Below are positions 40,095 to 50,555 of a stretch of DNA of 64,000 nt, one piece after another (within the stretch, counting starts at the first letter, position 1; every line of letters begins with the position of its first letter). Below the pieces are notes generated by a model. The model did not search any database, was not told the DNA's origin, and saw nothing but the letters and a program-made list of their open reading frames with translations. The stretch lies in assembly GCA_963585895.1 (NCBI GenBank), contig OY757947.1:41539671-41603670 (forward strand), written 5' to 3'. The DNA is from Sepioteuthis lessoniana. Taxonomy: Eukaryota > Mollusca > Cephalopoda > Myopsida > Loliginidae. Position numbers and translations under genes: made by a program.

Positions 40095-40580
40095 ATCTTT
40101 GGCTTTCTTGTGAATGTTATACTGAAAAGTTTTACTACTATATAAAAGAATCTCAAAAAATAATGAAATTAAGAATGGATAACACAAAAACGTTATTTGT
40201 TAAAAATTGCATTTTGGAATTGTTATGCAAATCAAATATTCCATGATGGTGATGAGCGCCATTTGTTATTGCATTTAATATTCATTGCACGTTGACTGCC
40301 GTTTTAGTGTTAGCATGGTTAAGACTGAGTTATCTAGGTTTTCTTTGAATAGGTCAATCTTAGAGAAGGTTAAACTTTCAGATCATTACTTCTGTACTGA
40401 GTTCAATCTTCATTTAATGCTCCTGAATTTTGACCTTGTGCCAGACAATGTGTAACTTTTATTATAGTGGCTAATAAATTAAAATCACCAAAAAAAATGC
40501 CAAATGAAATAGTGAAACGGAACGCAATGGAGTGTGGCAAAAGAAGATGGTTGTTTCCTGTCAAATTTTTTCCAAAATTT
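40095..40580. other. No gene recognised in ~480 bases
   Basis: The sequence is unique-looking and of moderate composition. It has no element ends and no coding frame with a domain. Confidence 0.5.
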
Positions 40581-40582
40581 TG

Positions 40583-41027
40583 TTTGGTTTGTTGGGTTTT
40601 ATCGCATATCAACCTTTGCAGGTTACTTAACGCCAAATCCATTTTTATGTAAATAATCTGTTCTATTTCAAACAATTCAGTTTAGCATGAGTACACAGTT
40701 TAATTGTCAAAAACATTTCCTTTTCAAACTATTCAAGCGGTTATATGTAACAATTCGGTTAAGTGTAAATATAGTTTTAATGTCGAAAAACACTTCTATT
40801 TCAAATAATTCAGTTAAGCATAAGCATGCAGTTTAAATATAAGTACGGTTTAATTGTCAAAAACATTTCTATTTCAAGCTATTCAGTTTACTCAAACAAT
40901 TCAGTTTAGCATAAGTAAGCTGTTAGTTCTATTTAACCCATAGATAGGGCCCTATCAGGTGCTACCACTCCGGACCAGAGTGGACCTGGGAGCGATGACA
41001 ATGATGGGGTGCTCCGCATTCCACAAA
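40583..41027 (-). repeat. HVT composite, head truncated
   Basis: The tail hairpin lies at 40597-40640, the middle runs to 40935 and only the last ~90 bases of the head remain, ending at CCACAAAGCT. More HVT middle sequence follows (41028-41117) before LINE-derived repeats begin. Confidence 0.8.
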
Positions 41028-41117
41028 GCTTACATTTCAAGCAGTTTTATTTCAGATAATTCAGTTCAGCATATGTACACAGGTTAGACGTCAAAAACAG
41101 TTCTATTCCGAGCAATT

Positions 41118-41690
41118 CACTTCAGCATTCGTCCTTACTTCTCCAGCAGTGTCCCTCATATCTGGCCCATCTAACTTGGATAGTTTTCGTGAGCTGCTAT
41201 TTTGTGGGGTGTTGCTGCCAGGACATGTTCAATATTTCTCACTGCAGAAGTATTCTTGTATGGTTCATCCTACCTTTGTTCGTCAATGGGAAGGGGTCCA
41301 CAGAAATAAATCGCTTATGGATTCGTCCTTACTTCTCCAGCAGTGTCCCTCATGTCTGGCTCGTCTAACTTGGATAGTTTTCGTGAGCTGCTATTTTGTT
41401 GGGTGCTGCTGCCAGGACATGTTCAATATTTCTCACTGCAGAAGTATTCTTGTATGGTTCGTCCTACCTTTGTTCGTCAATGGGAAGGGGTCCACAGAAG
41501 TAAATCGCTTATGGATTCGTCCTTACTTCTCCTGCAGTGTCCCTCATGTCTGGCTCGTCTAACTTGGATAGTTTTCGTGAGCTGCTATTTTGTGGGGTGT
41601 TGCTGCCAGGACACGTTGAATATTTCTCACAGCAGAAGTATTCTTGTATAATTGCCGTCAAGCTATTTCTCCATGCGTTTAGTTTGTGTG
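41118..41690 (-). repeat. 194-bp tandem repeat made from an RTE-like LINE
   Basis: Units start at 41130, 41324 and 41518 (CGTCCTTACTTCTCCAGCAG). Each contains, on the reverse strand, pieces of the RRTRHAGHCWRS, NKSWRQHP and ILYKNTS regions joined with internal deletions. The third unit continues into LINE sequence (the KRMEK-type region), showing the parent. Open frames of ~100-137 codons on the plus strand are antisense artefacts. Confidence 0.85.
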
Positions 41691-41769
41691 CATGTGATGC
41701 TTCAAAGAAAACAAAAGATGGTTGGTTAGCTGGTTCGCAAGATGTTAATCTTTGTTAGTTTATTCAATC

Positions 41770-41985
41770 ACGTTGTAAGACTTTTTTTCAAGAGTGATAT
41801 GGTTTTAAGTATTCATATCTAATACAAATAATTTACATACCGTTATATGGTTTTAAGTATTCCTATCAAATACAAATAATTTGCACACAGTTATATGGTT
41901 TCAAGTATTCCTATCTAATACTTAAAGTTATCAGTTTTCAAGAGGTTATTTCTATTTAATAGTCATTTGTTTAAGCGGTTAAATT
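41770..41985 (-). repeat. HVT second-type middle units
   Basis: Three to four units have TATGGTTTTAAGTATTCCTA and CTAATACAAATAATTTGCAC. Confidence 0.7.
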
Positions 41986-41996
41986 AATTCAAATAA

Positions 41997-42220
41997 AGAA
42001 GAAGAAGAAGAAGAAGAAGAAGAAGAAGAAGAAGAAGAAGAAGAAGAAGAAGAAGAAGAAGAAGAAATCAACTGGTGTATAAAAGCCAAATGAAGGAGAA
42101 AGAAAGAAAGAAAGAAAGAAAGAGGAAGTTTACTGGAAGGCAAGAAAAAGAGAAAAACAAATAAATAAAGAAGAAGAAGAAGAAGAAGAAGAAGAAGAAG
42201 AAGAAGAAGAAGAAGAAGAA

Positions 42221-42260
<40 letters not shown>

Positions 42261-42379
42261 TGGAAGTTTAGAGGGAAGGAAGAAAAAGAGAAAAACAAAT
42301 AAAGAAGAAGAAGAAGAAGAAGAAGAAGAAGAAGAAGAAGAAGAAGAAGAAGAAGAAGAAGAAGAAGAAGAAGAAGAAA
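41997..42379. repeat. (GAA)n/(GAAA)n arrays with a duplicated spacer
   Basis: Three GAA runs (41997-42066, 42170-42226, 42304-42378), two with GAAA stretches between them (42100-42122, 42223-42260), are separated by two related spacers (GGAAGTTTACTGGAAGGCAA / GGAAGTTTAGAGGGAAGGAA). The unit spacer + GAA + GAAA was therefore itself duplicated. Confidence 0.95.
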
Positions 42380-43054
42380 TCGTTGTTGGCTAATAATAAT
42401 AATAATAATGTGTTTAGATTTGAGCATGTTGGTCGCGTAGGGTTGGAGGAGTGGAGCCGGGTTGTATGTGGGGAGTTATGTGACTGGGGTGGTGGCGATA
42501 TTGTCGGTCATTGCCGACTGTTTGGGAGGGGCTCACCGTTGTCGTCTGCCATCAAAAGGCGACGGATCAGATTCAGGTGAATAATGTTTTCGAACCAGCG
42601 AAGCGTAGCCTTCTCATTCGGACCCTTTTTTTTTTTTTTTTTTTGTTAGTTCCCACTGATGGCTTGGTCAAGTAAACAGCCCTCTATATAATGGCGGCAC
42701 ATGGCTCACTTTTCACAGGCCGGTAACCCCCCCGCCCCAATCTCCCTCAACAATCACCTCCGTCCCGCTTCTGGATTCTTCTGCCTCCCGCCTTTTTTGA
42801 AAAGGGGTGGGAATTATTGGTTAGGTTTTCTGAATTGCTTTTAGCTATTTAAAAAAAATGATAACGAGTGACACACAGAGGGCGAATTAAGCAATGGGTT
42901 AATTAGTAGGTCGTTAAAAGATTTGAAGTGGGTAAAATAAGGGTAAGCAAGCTGGTAAATTTGATATAATAGGAAAAGTAAAAAAAAAAAAAAACCTTTG
43001 CCATGGGGGTTACTTTGCAAAGCCCATCTTCTCTCCCAAAACCTATTCAGCAGT
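42380..43054. other. No gene recognised; less AT-rich island at 42420-42800
   Basis: Bases 42420-42590 are G-rich with CGCGTAGGG and CATCAAAAGGCGACGG. A short open frame there (EHVGRVGLEEWSRVVCGELC) has no family I know. A T run and an A run lie at 42627 and 42977. Confidence 0.4.
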
Positions 43055-43410
43055 AGCCCAGTCGGTTGAAGGTAGTGGGCAGCAGAATACGCTGACTGCA
43101 GCTCAGCAAAGGGGTAAGATACCTCCCGCCAATGAGTGTCTTGGATATGACTCGAAACTGCATCTATTGGTGAGGCTCCTGTCCTGGAGCTTTGGGGAAT
43201 GTGGTGTACCTCTTTATTGCTATCTCTTCCAGGTCCATCCTGACTCGGAGTGGTTGTACCTTTTTGGGTCTCATCGAAGGGTCAATTAGAAATGTTTAAC
43301 GATTTAACTGTGTGCAAACAAATAATTTACGTTAAATTGAATTATTTGAGATACTTGGCAATACTTGAAACCATTTATCTATGCATGATTAAAAATATTG
43401 GTATTAGATT
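43055..43410 (+). repeat. HVT head plus second-type middle
   Basis: A diverged head at 43055-43275 (GCCCAGTCGGTTGAAGG) and about two middle units (TTTAACTGTGTGCAAACAAA). The tail is absent because another HVT in reverse begins at 43411. Confidence 0.75.
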
Positions 43411-43735
43411 GGTTTGGTTTGGTTTGGTTTTATGGAATATCAACCCTTGTAGGATATCTTATGCCAACTTCCATTTTTTTTACATATAAATAGATCTATT
43501 TCAAACAATTCAGTTTTGTACAAGTACACAGTTTAATTCCATTTGACCCACAGATATGACCCTACCAGGTGCTACCACTCCAGGCAAGAGTGGACCTGGG
43601 AGTGATGGCATTGAAGAGGTACTCTGTATTCACCAAAGCTCCAGCGTTATAGGAGCCTCACCATCAGATTGTTTTGTGTCATATCTAGAGTCTTACCTCT
43701 CTGCAGAGATGCAGTCCCGGCCAACTGGGTCAGTT
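43411..43735 (-). repeat. HVT composite, compact reverse copy
   Basis: (GGTTT)n end, hairpin (GGAATATCAACC…GGATATCTTATGCC), a single middle unit and a short head ending CCAACTGGGTC. It is the smallest copy that still shows all three modules, about 325 bp. Confidence 0.8.
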
Positions 43736-43739
43736 GGTA

Positions 43740-44285
43740 ATTGACAGCAATCCTTAAAATTATTTAACTGTGTTCAAACAAATGATTAATAGTAAATAGA
43801 ATTATTAGTGTTAGATAGGAATACTTGAAACCATTTAACTGTTCAAACAAATGATTAATAATAAATTGAATTATTAGTGTTTGATAAGAATACTTGAAAC
43901 CATTCAACTGTGTGCAAACAAATGATTGATATTAAATAGAATTATTAGTGTTAGATAGGAATACTTGACACCATTTAACTGTTCAAACAAATGAATTATG
44001 ATAAATTGAATTATTAGTGTTAGATAGGAATACTGGAAACCATTTAACTGTGTGCAAACAAATGATTGATATTAAATAGAATTATTAGTGTTAGATAGGA
44101 ATACTTGAAACCATTCATCTGAGTAGAAACAAATAGGCACTGGCTTGTTTTAAAATGTTATGTATATATAATTCGTTTATAAATCAAATGTATTTCATTT
44201 TTGTATAAAAAGGATTTGGCATTAAATAATCTACAATGGTTGATATGCCATAAAACCCAACCAAACCTAATCATATGTATTCAAT
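43740..44285 (+). repeat. HVT second-type middle array and tail
   Basis: About five regular ~72-base units have AACTGTTCAAACAAATGATT, AGTGTTAGATAGGAATACTT and GAAACCAT. AT-rich sequence follows, then a complete tail hairpin at 44217-44255. Confidence 0.82.
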
Positions 44286-44475
44286 AGATAGATAAATAGA
44301 TCTGAACAGAGATAGATAGATAGATAGATACAGACAGACAGACAGACAAACAAAGACAGGTTTGAGAAGGCTGAGAAAGATAGAAAGCAGGAGATTAGCA
44401 CACAGTGAGGCTTGAACTCCATAACAATAGTCAGTCAGCCTAATTCGCGAACCATTACACCACATGAGGCGCCCT
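44286..44475 (-). mobile_element. tRNA-like SINE head, another family
   Basis: The reverse strand reads GGCGCCTCATGTGGTGTAAT GG (A box), then GAGTTCAAGCCTC as a B-box-like block. A (GATA)n/(CAGA)n low-complexity tail reaches 44286. The body does not match SINE-A, SINE-B or SINE-C. Confidence 0.55.
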
Positions 44476-44479
44476 GCCG

Positions 44480-44735
44480 TGTATATCATAAGATTGAGCT
44501 ACCCGATTAAAAGCTGTAAAAGTCTTTGACTAAAAGGCGCCCTCGCCCCATAGTTTTTTTTTTCTTTTATGAGTTGCCAGTTATTTTGTTTGTGTTACGA
44601 AACGTGATAACTAGACCGAAAAGGGTTGATTAATTTGCCGGCTGAACGTGCCACCCCAGGACAATCAATTCAAGATAAAAGTTTTCTGTGGAGGGTTTAT
44701 TTGAAGAGCTTTACGCGCATTCACGCACATAGTAT
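44480..44735. other. No gene recognised
   Basis: No element ends or coding domain were seen. Confidence 0.45.
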
Positions 44736-44736
44736 A

Positions 44737-44905
44737 GAGGTGCTGGTGGTGTTATGGTTATCATCCTAGGAAATGGACACGACGACCCGAGTTCAAATCC
44801 TGGATATGGTTGTTTGCGTTTCTAATACTTTTAGAAAAAGTATGTATCAAATTAATCTCATTCTACCGGTTTGTCACCCGGCTTGTTTGGAGGGATTGGT
44901 TATAT
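44737..44905 (+). mobile_element. SINE-B, diverged and deleted
   Basis: The head GGTGCTGGTGGTGTTATGGT and GAGTTCAAATCCTGGA are present. The core is reduced, and the 3' part reads GGCTTGTTTGGAGGGATTGG. Confidence 0.65.
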
Positions 44906-44923
44906 ATAAAAGTAAAGTAAAAT

Positions 44924-45058
44924 AAGCTACCGTAATCGAGGGTAACCCGAAGGCTCCCTTTTCAATAGCTACTACACCGAAATGTAGGGGAGGGCGCTAC
45001 TCCTTTCCCTGGATTGCTCCAATTTACCCTTGATGCTTACCTTTTAATGCTTATAATG
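44924..45058 (-). mobile_element. SINE-C 3' half
   Basis: GCTACCGTAATCGAGGGTAA through CCCTTGATGCTTACC. The tRNA-like head is missing. Confidence 0.75.
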
Positions 45059-45088
45059 TCGGCTTCTTGCCTTTGATTTCAATCAATA

Positions 45089-45330
45089 AGTAAAGTTGGC
45101 GACCGTAATCGAGGGCTCCCTTTCCAATAGCTACTACACCGAAATGTAGGGGGCGCTACTCCTTTCCCTGGATTGCTCCAATTTACCCTTAATACGTACC
45201 TTGTAATACTGAGTGCTAAGCAAGGAGGTATCAAGTACCATTTTTAAGTCTTTGGTATGACGTGACCTGTGATTGAACCAAGGTCTCCCGGACCATTGGC
45301 GAACACTCTACCCTCTAAGCCAATGAGTCG
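45089..45330 (-). mobile_element. SINE-C copy
   Basis: Near full length. The reverse strand shows the head, GACCTTGGTTCAATCACAGG (weakened B box), body and end. Confidence 0.82.
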
Positions 45331-45365
45331 TGTTTTTTGGTGATATATATATATATATATATATA

Positions 45366-45572
45366 TAAAAGTTGGCCGACCATAGTCGAGGGCGACCCGT
45401 AGGCTTCCTTTTCAATAGCTACTGCATCGAGATGTAGGGCAGGGCAGGGCAGGGAGCCACTCCTTTCACTGAACTGATTCACTTTGCCCTTGATACGTAC
45501 CTTATAATGCTGAGTGTTAAGCCAGAAGACATCAAGTATTATTTTCCGAGTCTTTAGTATGACTCGACCTGG
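45366..45572 (-). mobile_element. SINE-C copy, head truncated
   Basis: The body and 3' end are present with a small (GGGCA)n expansion at 45437-45452. The copy stops at the GTCGAGTCATACT region where an HVT head begins. Confidence 0.78.
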
Positions 45573-45573
45573 G

Positions 45574-45845
45574 GTGGCCCAGTCGGTTGGAGCTGCAGAA
45601 TACATCGACTGGATCTCTGCATAGAGGTAAGACTTCCCCAACGTGTGTCCTTTATATAACACTGAACAACATGATGGTGAGGCTTCAGTAATGCTGGAGC
45701 TTTGGGGAATGCGGAGTAACCCTTTATCACCATCGCACCCAGGTCCAGATGGTTTAGTATCATATCTAGGACACTCATTGTGTCTGGGGTTACTTCTCGG
45801 CAGAGAAGCACTCGGTGTATTCTACAGCCCCAGCTGACTGAGCAA
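45574..45845. repeat. HVT head in foldback (inverted) arrangement
   Basis: A forward head runs 45574-45747 (GCCCAGTCGGTTGGAGCTG…GCACCCAGGTCCAGA). It switches without a gap to the reverse strand's first ~95 bases (GTTTAGTATCATATCTAGGA…CCCCAGCTGACTGAGC). The two head starts therefore face outward and can pair. Confidence 0.75.
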
Positions 45846-45874
45846 ACGGACTTTGTATCTGCTTATTGTGTCTT

Positions 45875-45977
<103 letters not shown>

Positions 45978-46143
45978 AGGCAAGCTAAAATCTATGAATA
46001 TTGATATATCTGCTCTTTTAATCATTTCAGTATTGTTATATTATAATTATTATATCACTCAATGTATTTACGAAACATTCATATTTTGAGGTCAAATCAG
46101 TTGTTGATATTGTAGTACCAATAAGATCCAAGCACAATAAGAT

Positions 46144-46415
46144 GGAGGCTGAGTGGTGTAATGGTTATCGTCGTAGGAAATGGACACGACGACACGAGTT
46201 CAAATCCTGGACGAGACTGACTGCATTTCACATAGCACTAATACCATTGGAAAAGGTATGAATCCAATTATTCTCCCTTCATGGGTAAATAGTAGGGCAG
46301 ACTTGGTAAGGCAACTAGTCTAGGAGAAGGAAAACTCTGAATTCAAACCTGTTAAACTCCGCTTAAAAATTGACCTTGTGACATCCTGCCTGAGTGGAGG
46401 GGTTGGTAAATATGG
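46144..46415 (+). mobile_element. SINE-B copy
   Basis: GTGGTGTAATGGTTATCGTC, GAGTTCAAATCC, a core with a small deletion and GTGGAGGGGTTGGTAAATAT at the end. Confidence 0.85.
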
Positions 46416-46521
46416 TAACACCGATGGAAGAAGTGTATAGACAGCAAAGGGGACTGTACTAAAAAATTAATCTCATTTGATCACGTTCCGTGAGAGTATC
46501 TGGATCAGCCTCTGAACTTTA

Positions 46522-48563
46522 TAGCCGATATGTCCTCCGGCCTTCTTCAGGTGTTTGTTGTCTAAATTTCTGGGACGAAGCTTGATGATTTTTATCGTTA
46601 AGGTTTTTCAGACTATTGTCTTCATCTTTATTGTTATTTCCACAACGTTTCGGCCGATATCTCCTCCGGCCTTCTTCAGGTGTTTGTTGTCTAAATTTCT
46701 GAGACGAAGCTTGATGATTTTTATCGTTAAGGTTTTTCGGACTATTGTCTTCATCTTTATTGTCATTTCCACAACGTTTCGGCCGATATGTCCTCCGGCC
46801 TTCATCAGGTGTTTGTTGTCTAAATTTCTGAGACGAAGCTTGATGATTTTTATCGTTAAGGTTTTTCGGACTATTGTCTTCATCTTTATTGTTATTTCCA
46901 CAACGTTTCGGCCGATATGTCCTCCGGCCTTCTTCAAGTGTTTGTTGTCTAAATTTCTAGGACGAAGCTTGAAGATTTTTATCGTTAAGGTTTTTCTGAC
47001 TATTGTCTTCATCTTTATTGTTATTTCCACAACGTTTCGGCCGATAAGTCCTCCAGCCTTCTTCAGGTGTTTGTTGTCTAAATTTCTGAGAGGAAGCTTG
47101 ATGATTTTTATCGTTAGGTTTTTCAGACTATTGTCTTCATCTTTATTGTTATTTCCACAATGTTTCGGTCGATATGTCCTCCGGCCTTCTTCAGGTGTTT
47201 GTTGTCTAAATTTCTGAGACGAAGCTTGATGATTTTTATCGTTAAGGTTTTTCGGACTATTGTCTTCATCTTTATTGTTATATCCACAACGTTTCGGCCG
47301 ATATGTCCTCCGGCCTTCCTCAGGTGTTTGTTGTCTAAATTTCTGGGACGAAGCTTGATGATTTTTATCGTTAAGGTTTTTCAGACTATTGTCTTCATCT
47401 TTATTGTTATTTCCACAACGTTTCGGTCGATATGTCCTCCGGCCTTCTTCAGGTGTTTGTTGTCTAAATTTCTGAGACGAAGCTTGATGATTTTTATCGT
47501 TAAGGTTTTTCAGACTATTGTCTTCATCTTTATTGTTATTTCCACAACGTTTCGGTCGATATGTCCTCCAGCCTTCTTCAGGTGTTTGTTATCTAAATTT
47601 CTGGGACGAAGCTTGATGATTTTTATCGTTAAGGTTTTTCAGACTATTGTCTTCATCTTTATTGTTATTTCCACAACGTTTCGGCCGATATCTCCTCCGG
47701 CCTTCTTCAGGTGTTTGTTGTCTAAATTTCTGAGACGAAGCTTGATGATTTTTATCGTTTAGGTTTTTCGGACTATTGTCTTCATCTTTATTGTTATTTC
47801 CACAACGTTTCGGCCGATATGTCCTCCGGCCTTCTTCAGGTGTTTGTTGTCTAAATTTTTGAGACGAAGCTTGATGATTTTTATCGTTAAGGTTTTTCGG
47901 ACTATTGTCTTCATCTTTATTGTTATTTCCACAACGTTTCGGCCGATATGTCCTCCGGCCTTCTTCAGGTGTTTGTTATCTAAATTTCTGGGACGAAGCT
48001 TGATGATTTTTATCGTTAAGGTTTTTCAGACTATTGTCTTCATCTTTATTGTTATTTCCACAACGTTTCGGTCGATATGTCCTCCGGCCTTCTTCAGGTG
48101 TTTGTTATCTAAATTTCTGAGACGAAGCTTGATGATTTTTATCGTTAAGGTTTTTCAGACTATTGTCTTCATCTTTATTGTTATTTCCACAACGTTTCGG
48201 TCGATATGTCCTCCGGCCTTCTTCAGGTGTTTGTTATCTAAATTTCTGAGACGAAGCTTGATGATTTTTATCGTTAAGGTTTTTCAGACTATTGTCTTCA
48301 TCTTTATTGTTATTTCCACAACGTTTCGGTCGATATGTTCTCCGGTCTTCTTCAGGTGTTTGTTATATAAATTTTTGAGACGAAGCTTGATGATTTTTAT
48401 CGCTAAGGTTTTTCGGACTATTGTCTTCATCTTTATTTTTATTTCCACAACGTTTCGGCCGATATGTCCTCCGGCCTTCTTCAGGTGTTTGTTATCTAAA
48501 TTTCTGAGACGAAGCTTGATGATTTTTATCGTTAAGGTTTTTCGGACTATTGTCTTCATCTTT
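46522..48563 (+). repeat. 129-bp satellite, 16 monomers
   Basis: The landmark TCTAAATTT recurs every 129 bases from 46561 to 48495 (15 intervals, total one base short). Each monomer contains GACGAAGCTTGATGATTTTT, ATCGTTAAGG, CTATTGTCTTCATCTTTATT, CCACAACGTTTCGGCCGATA and CTCCGGCCTTCTTCAGGTGT. A one-base loss in the TTAGGTTTTTC of monomer 5 accounts for the shift. Because 129 is three times 43, long frames of 43-residue repeats stay open on both strands without implying a protein. On the reverse strand each monomer carries CTGAAGAAGGCCGG…CGGCCGAAACG, a strong stem between hammerhead-like boxes. Confidence 0.95.
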
Positions 48564-48660
48564 GTTGGTAAACTGAATTGTTTGAAGTAGAAATTTATAT
48601 GTATAAAATGGATTTGGCATTAAATAACCTATAATGGTTGATATGTCATAAAGCCAAACC
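48564..48660 (+). repeat. HVT middle scrap and tail
   Basis: GGTAAACTGAATTGTTTGAA, then a hairpin GGCATTAAATAACCT…GGTTGATATGTC with a G-U pair preserving the outer stem. Confidence 0.75.
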
Positions 48661-48805
48661 AAACTAAATGTAATTATTTAACGAGATTTTCATATTTATT
48701 TTACCTGCCCCCGAAAAAGAACATTGGGTTATATTGTCTTAGAGGAAAAAATTTGAAATGAATCTTTACGCAAAATACAGGCCAAGCTCTTCATCAAAAT
48801 CTACT

Positions 48806-49245
48806 TGCCCAGTCGGCTGGGGCTGTAGAATACACCGACTGCTTCTCTGCAAAGGGGTAAGACCCCCCACCAACGAGTGTCCTGGATATGACACTAAACA
48901 ATCTGATGGTGAGGTTCCAGCAATGCTGGAGCTTTGGGGAATGCGGAGTACCCCTTCATTGCCATCGCTCCCAGGTCCACTCTAGCCCGGAGTGGTAGTA
49001 CCTGATAAGGGTCCTATCTATGGGTTAAATTGAACTAAACCATACTTCTTTCACTATACTGATTTTTGCATTTAAACTGCGTGTTTAAGCTCAACTGAAT
49101 TGTTTAAAATAGAACTGTTTTGACATTGGAACTGCGTACTAGTGCTGAACTGAATTGCTCGAAATAGAACTGTTTTGATATCTAAACTGCGTACTTATGC
49201 TGAACTAAATTATCTTAAATAAAACTGTTGGACATTTAACTGTGT
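48806..49245 (+). repeat. HVT head and middle
   Basis: The head at 48807-49028 has all landmarks (GCCCAGTCGGCTGGGGCTGT). The middle has about four units. It ends at the start of another HVT head. Confidence 0.85.
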
Positions 49246-49805
49246 ATTGCCCAGTCGGCTGGGGCAATAGAATACACTGAGTCCACCTCTGCAGAGGGGT
49301 AAGATCCCCCCAACGAGTGTCCTGATATGACACTAAACAATCTGTTGGTGAGCTTTGGGGAATGCGGAGTACCCCTTTATTGCCATTGCTCCGAGGTCCA
49401 CTCTGGCCCACAGTGGTAGCACCTGATAGGGCCCTATCTATGGGTTAAATAGAACTAACAGCATACTAATGCTAAATTGAATTGTTTGAATAAACTGAAT
49501 AGCTTGAAATAGAAATGTTTTTGACAATTAAATCGTACTTACATTTAAACTGCATGCTTATGCTTAACTAAATTTTTTGAAATAGAAGTGTTTTTTGACA
49601 TTAAAACTGTACTTACACTAAACTGAATTGTTACATATAACTGCTTGCATTGTTTGAAATAGAAATGTTTTTGACCATTAAACTGTGTACTCATGCTAAA
49701 CTGAATTGTTTTAAAAAGAACAGATTATTTACATAAAAATGGATTTGGCGTTAAATAACCTACAAAGGTTGATATGCCATAAAACCCAAGAAACCAAACC
49801 AACCA
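49246..49805 (+). repeat. HVT composite, complete forward copy
   Basis: The head at 49246-49445 lacks ~25 bases around the GGTTCCAGTAATGCTGG region. The middle runs 49446-49735 and the tail hairpin 49741-49780. With the preceding piece it forms two heads in tandem. Confidence 0.85.
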
Positions 49806-49917
49806 ATCAAAATCTACCTAAATATAATAAAATTTGCCAGAAAAACATATACCTTAAATTCTAAAACACTCACAAAAGAAAAAACAAATCTAAACCATCT
49901 GGTATTAAATGATTTGG

Positions 49918-50390
49918 TTTGCCAAGTCAGTTGAGACTGTACAATAAACCGACTGCTTCTCTGCAGAGGGGTAAGACCCCCCCACCTCCAATGAGTGTCC
50001 TGGATATGACACTAAACGATCTCATGGTGAGGTTCCAGTAATGCTGGAGCTTTGGGGAATGCGGAATACCCCTTCATTGCCCTCACTCCCAGGTCCACTC
50101 TGGTCCTGAGTGGTAGCACCTGATAGGGTCCTATCTATGGGTCAAATAGATCTAAACTGTGTACTTATGCTAAACTAAATTGTTTGAAATAGAACTGCCT
50201 TTGACATTGAAACTGTGTACTTATATTAATCTGAATTGTTTGATGTAAAATTGTTTGGACATTTAACTGAACTGTTTTGACATTTAACTGTCTAAACAAA
50301 AAACTATACTTATACTAAACTGAATTGTTTGAAATTTAATTCAGCGTTTTATGACCCAAAAAGTATTGATAAGCCGTAAAACAAAGCAAG
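49918..50390 (+). repeat. HVT composite with eroded tail
   Basis: The head lies at 49919-50142 and the middle to 50340. The tail is GCGTTTTATGACCCAAAAAG TATTGATAAGCC, where the hairpin is nearly gone. Confidence 0.75.
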
Positions 50391-50555
50391 CATGCAATCA
50401 GTCAACAAAGTGTGTGTCCTTTTAAATCAAGCATATTAATAAGAGAAAATATATCTGCCGATTCATTCTTTGATCCGATCAAGTCTTAGTATGAATCGTT
50501 TTATTTTGAGACGCAATAAATTTAAGAAGGCGCCGTATATTTCCCAATTACTTTC
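50391..50555. other. No gene recognised
   Basis: A short unassigned stretch. Confidence 0.45.

Noticed and set aside
41149-41651. Overlapping frames of ~100-137 residues repeating CPSCLARLTWIVF
   Set aside because: Antisense reading of the LINE-derived 194-bp tandem.
46555-48590. Open frames of 200-248 residues with a 43-residue repeat
   Set aside because: The satellite period (129) is divisible by three, so frames stay open on both strands. They break only where one monomer has a one-base loss or point change. There is no sign of selection on the protein.
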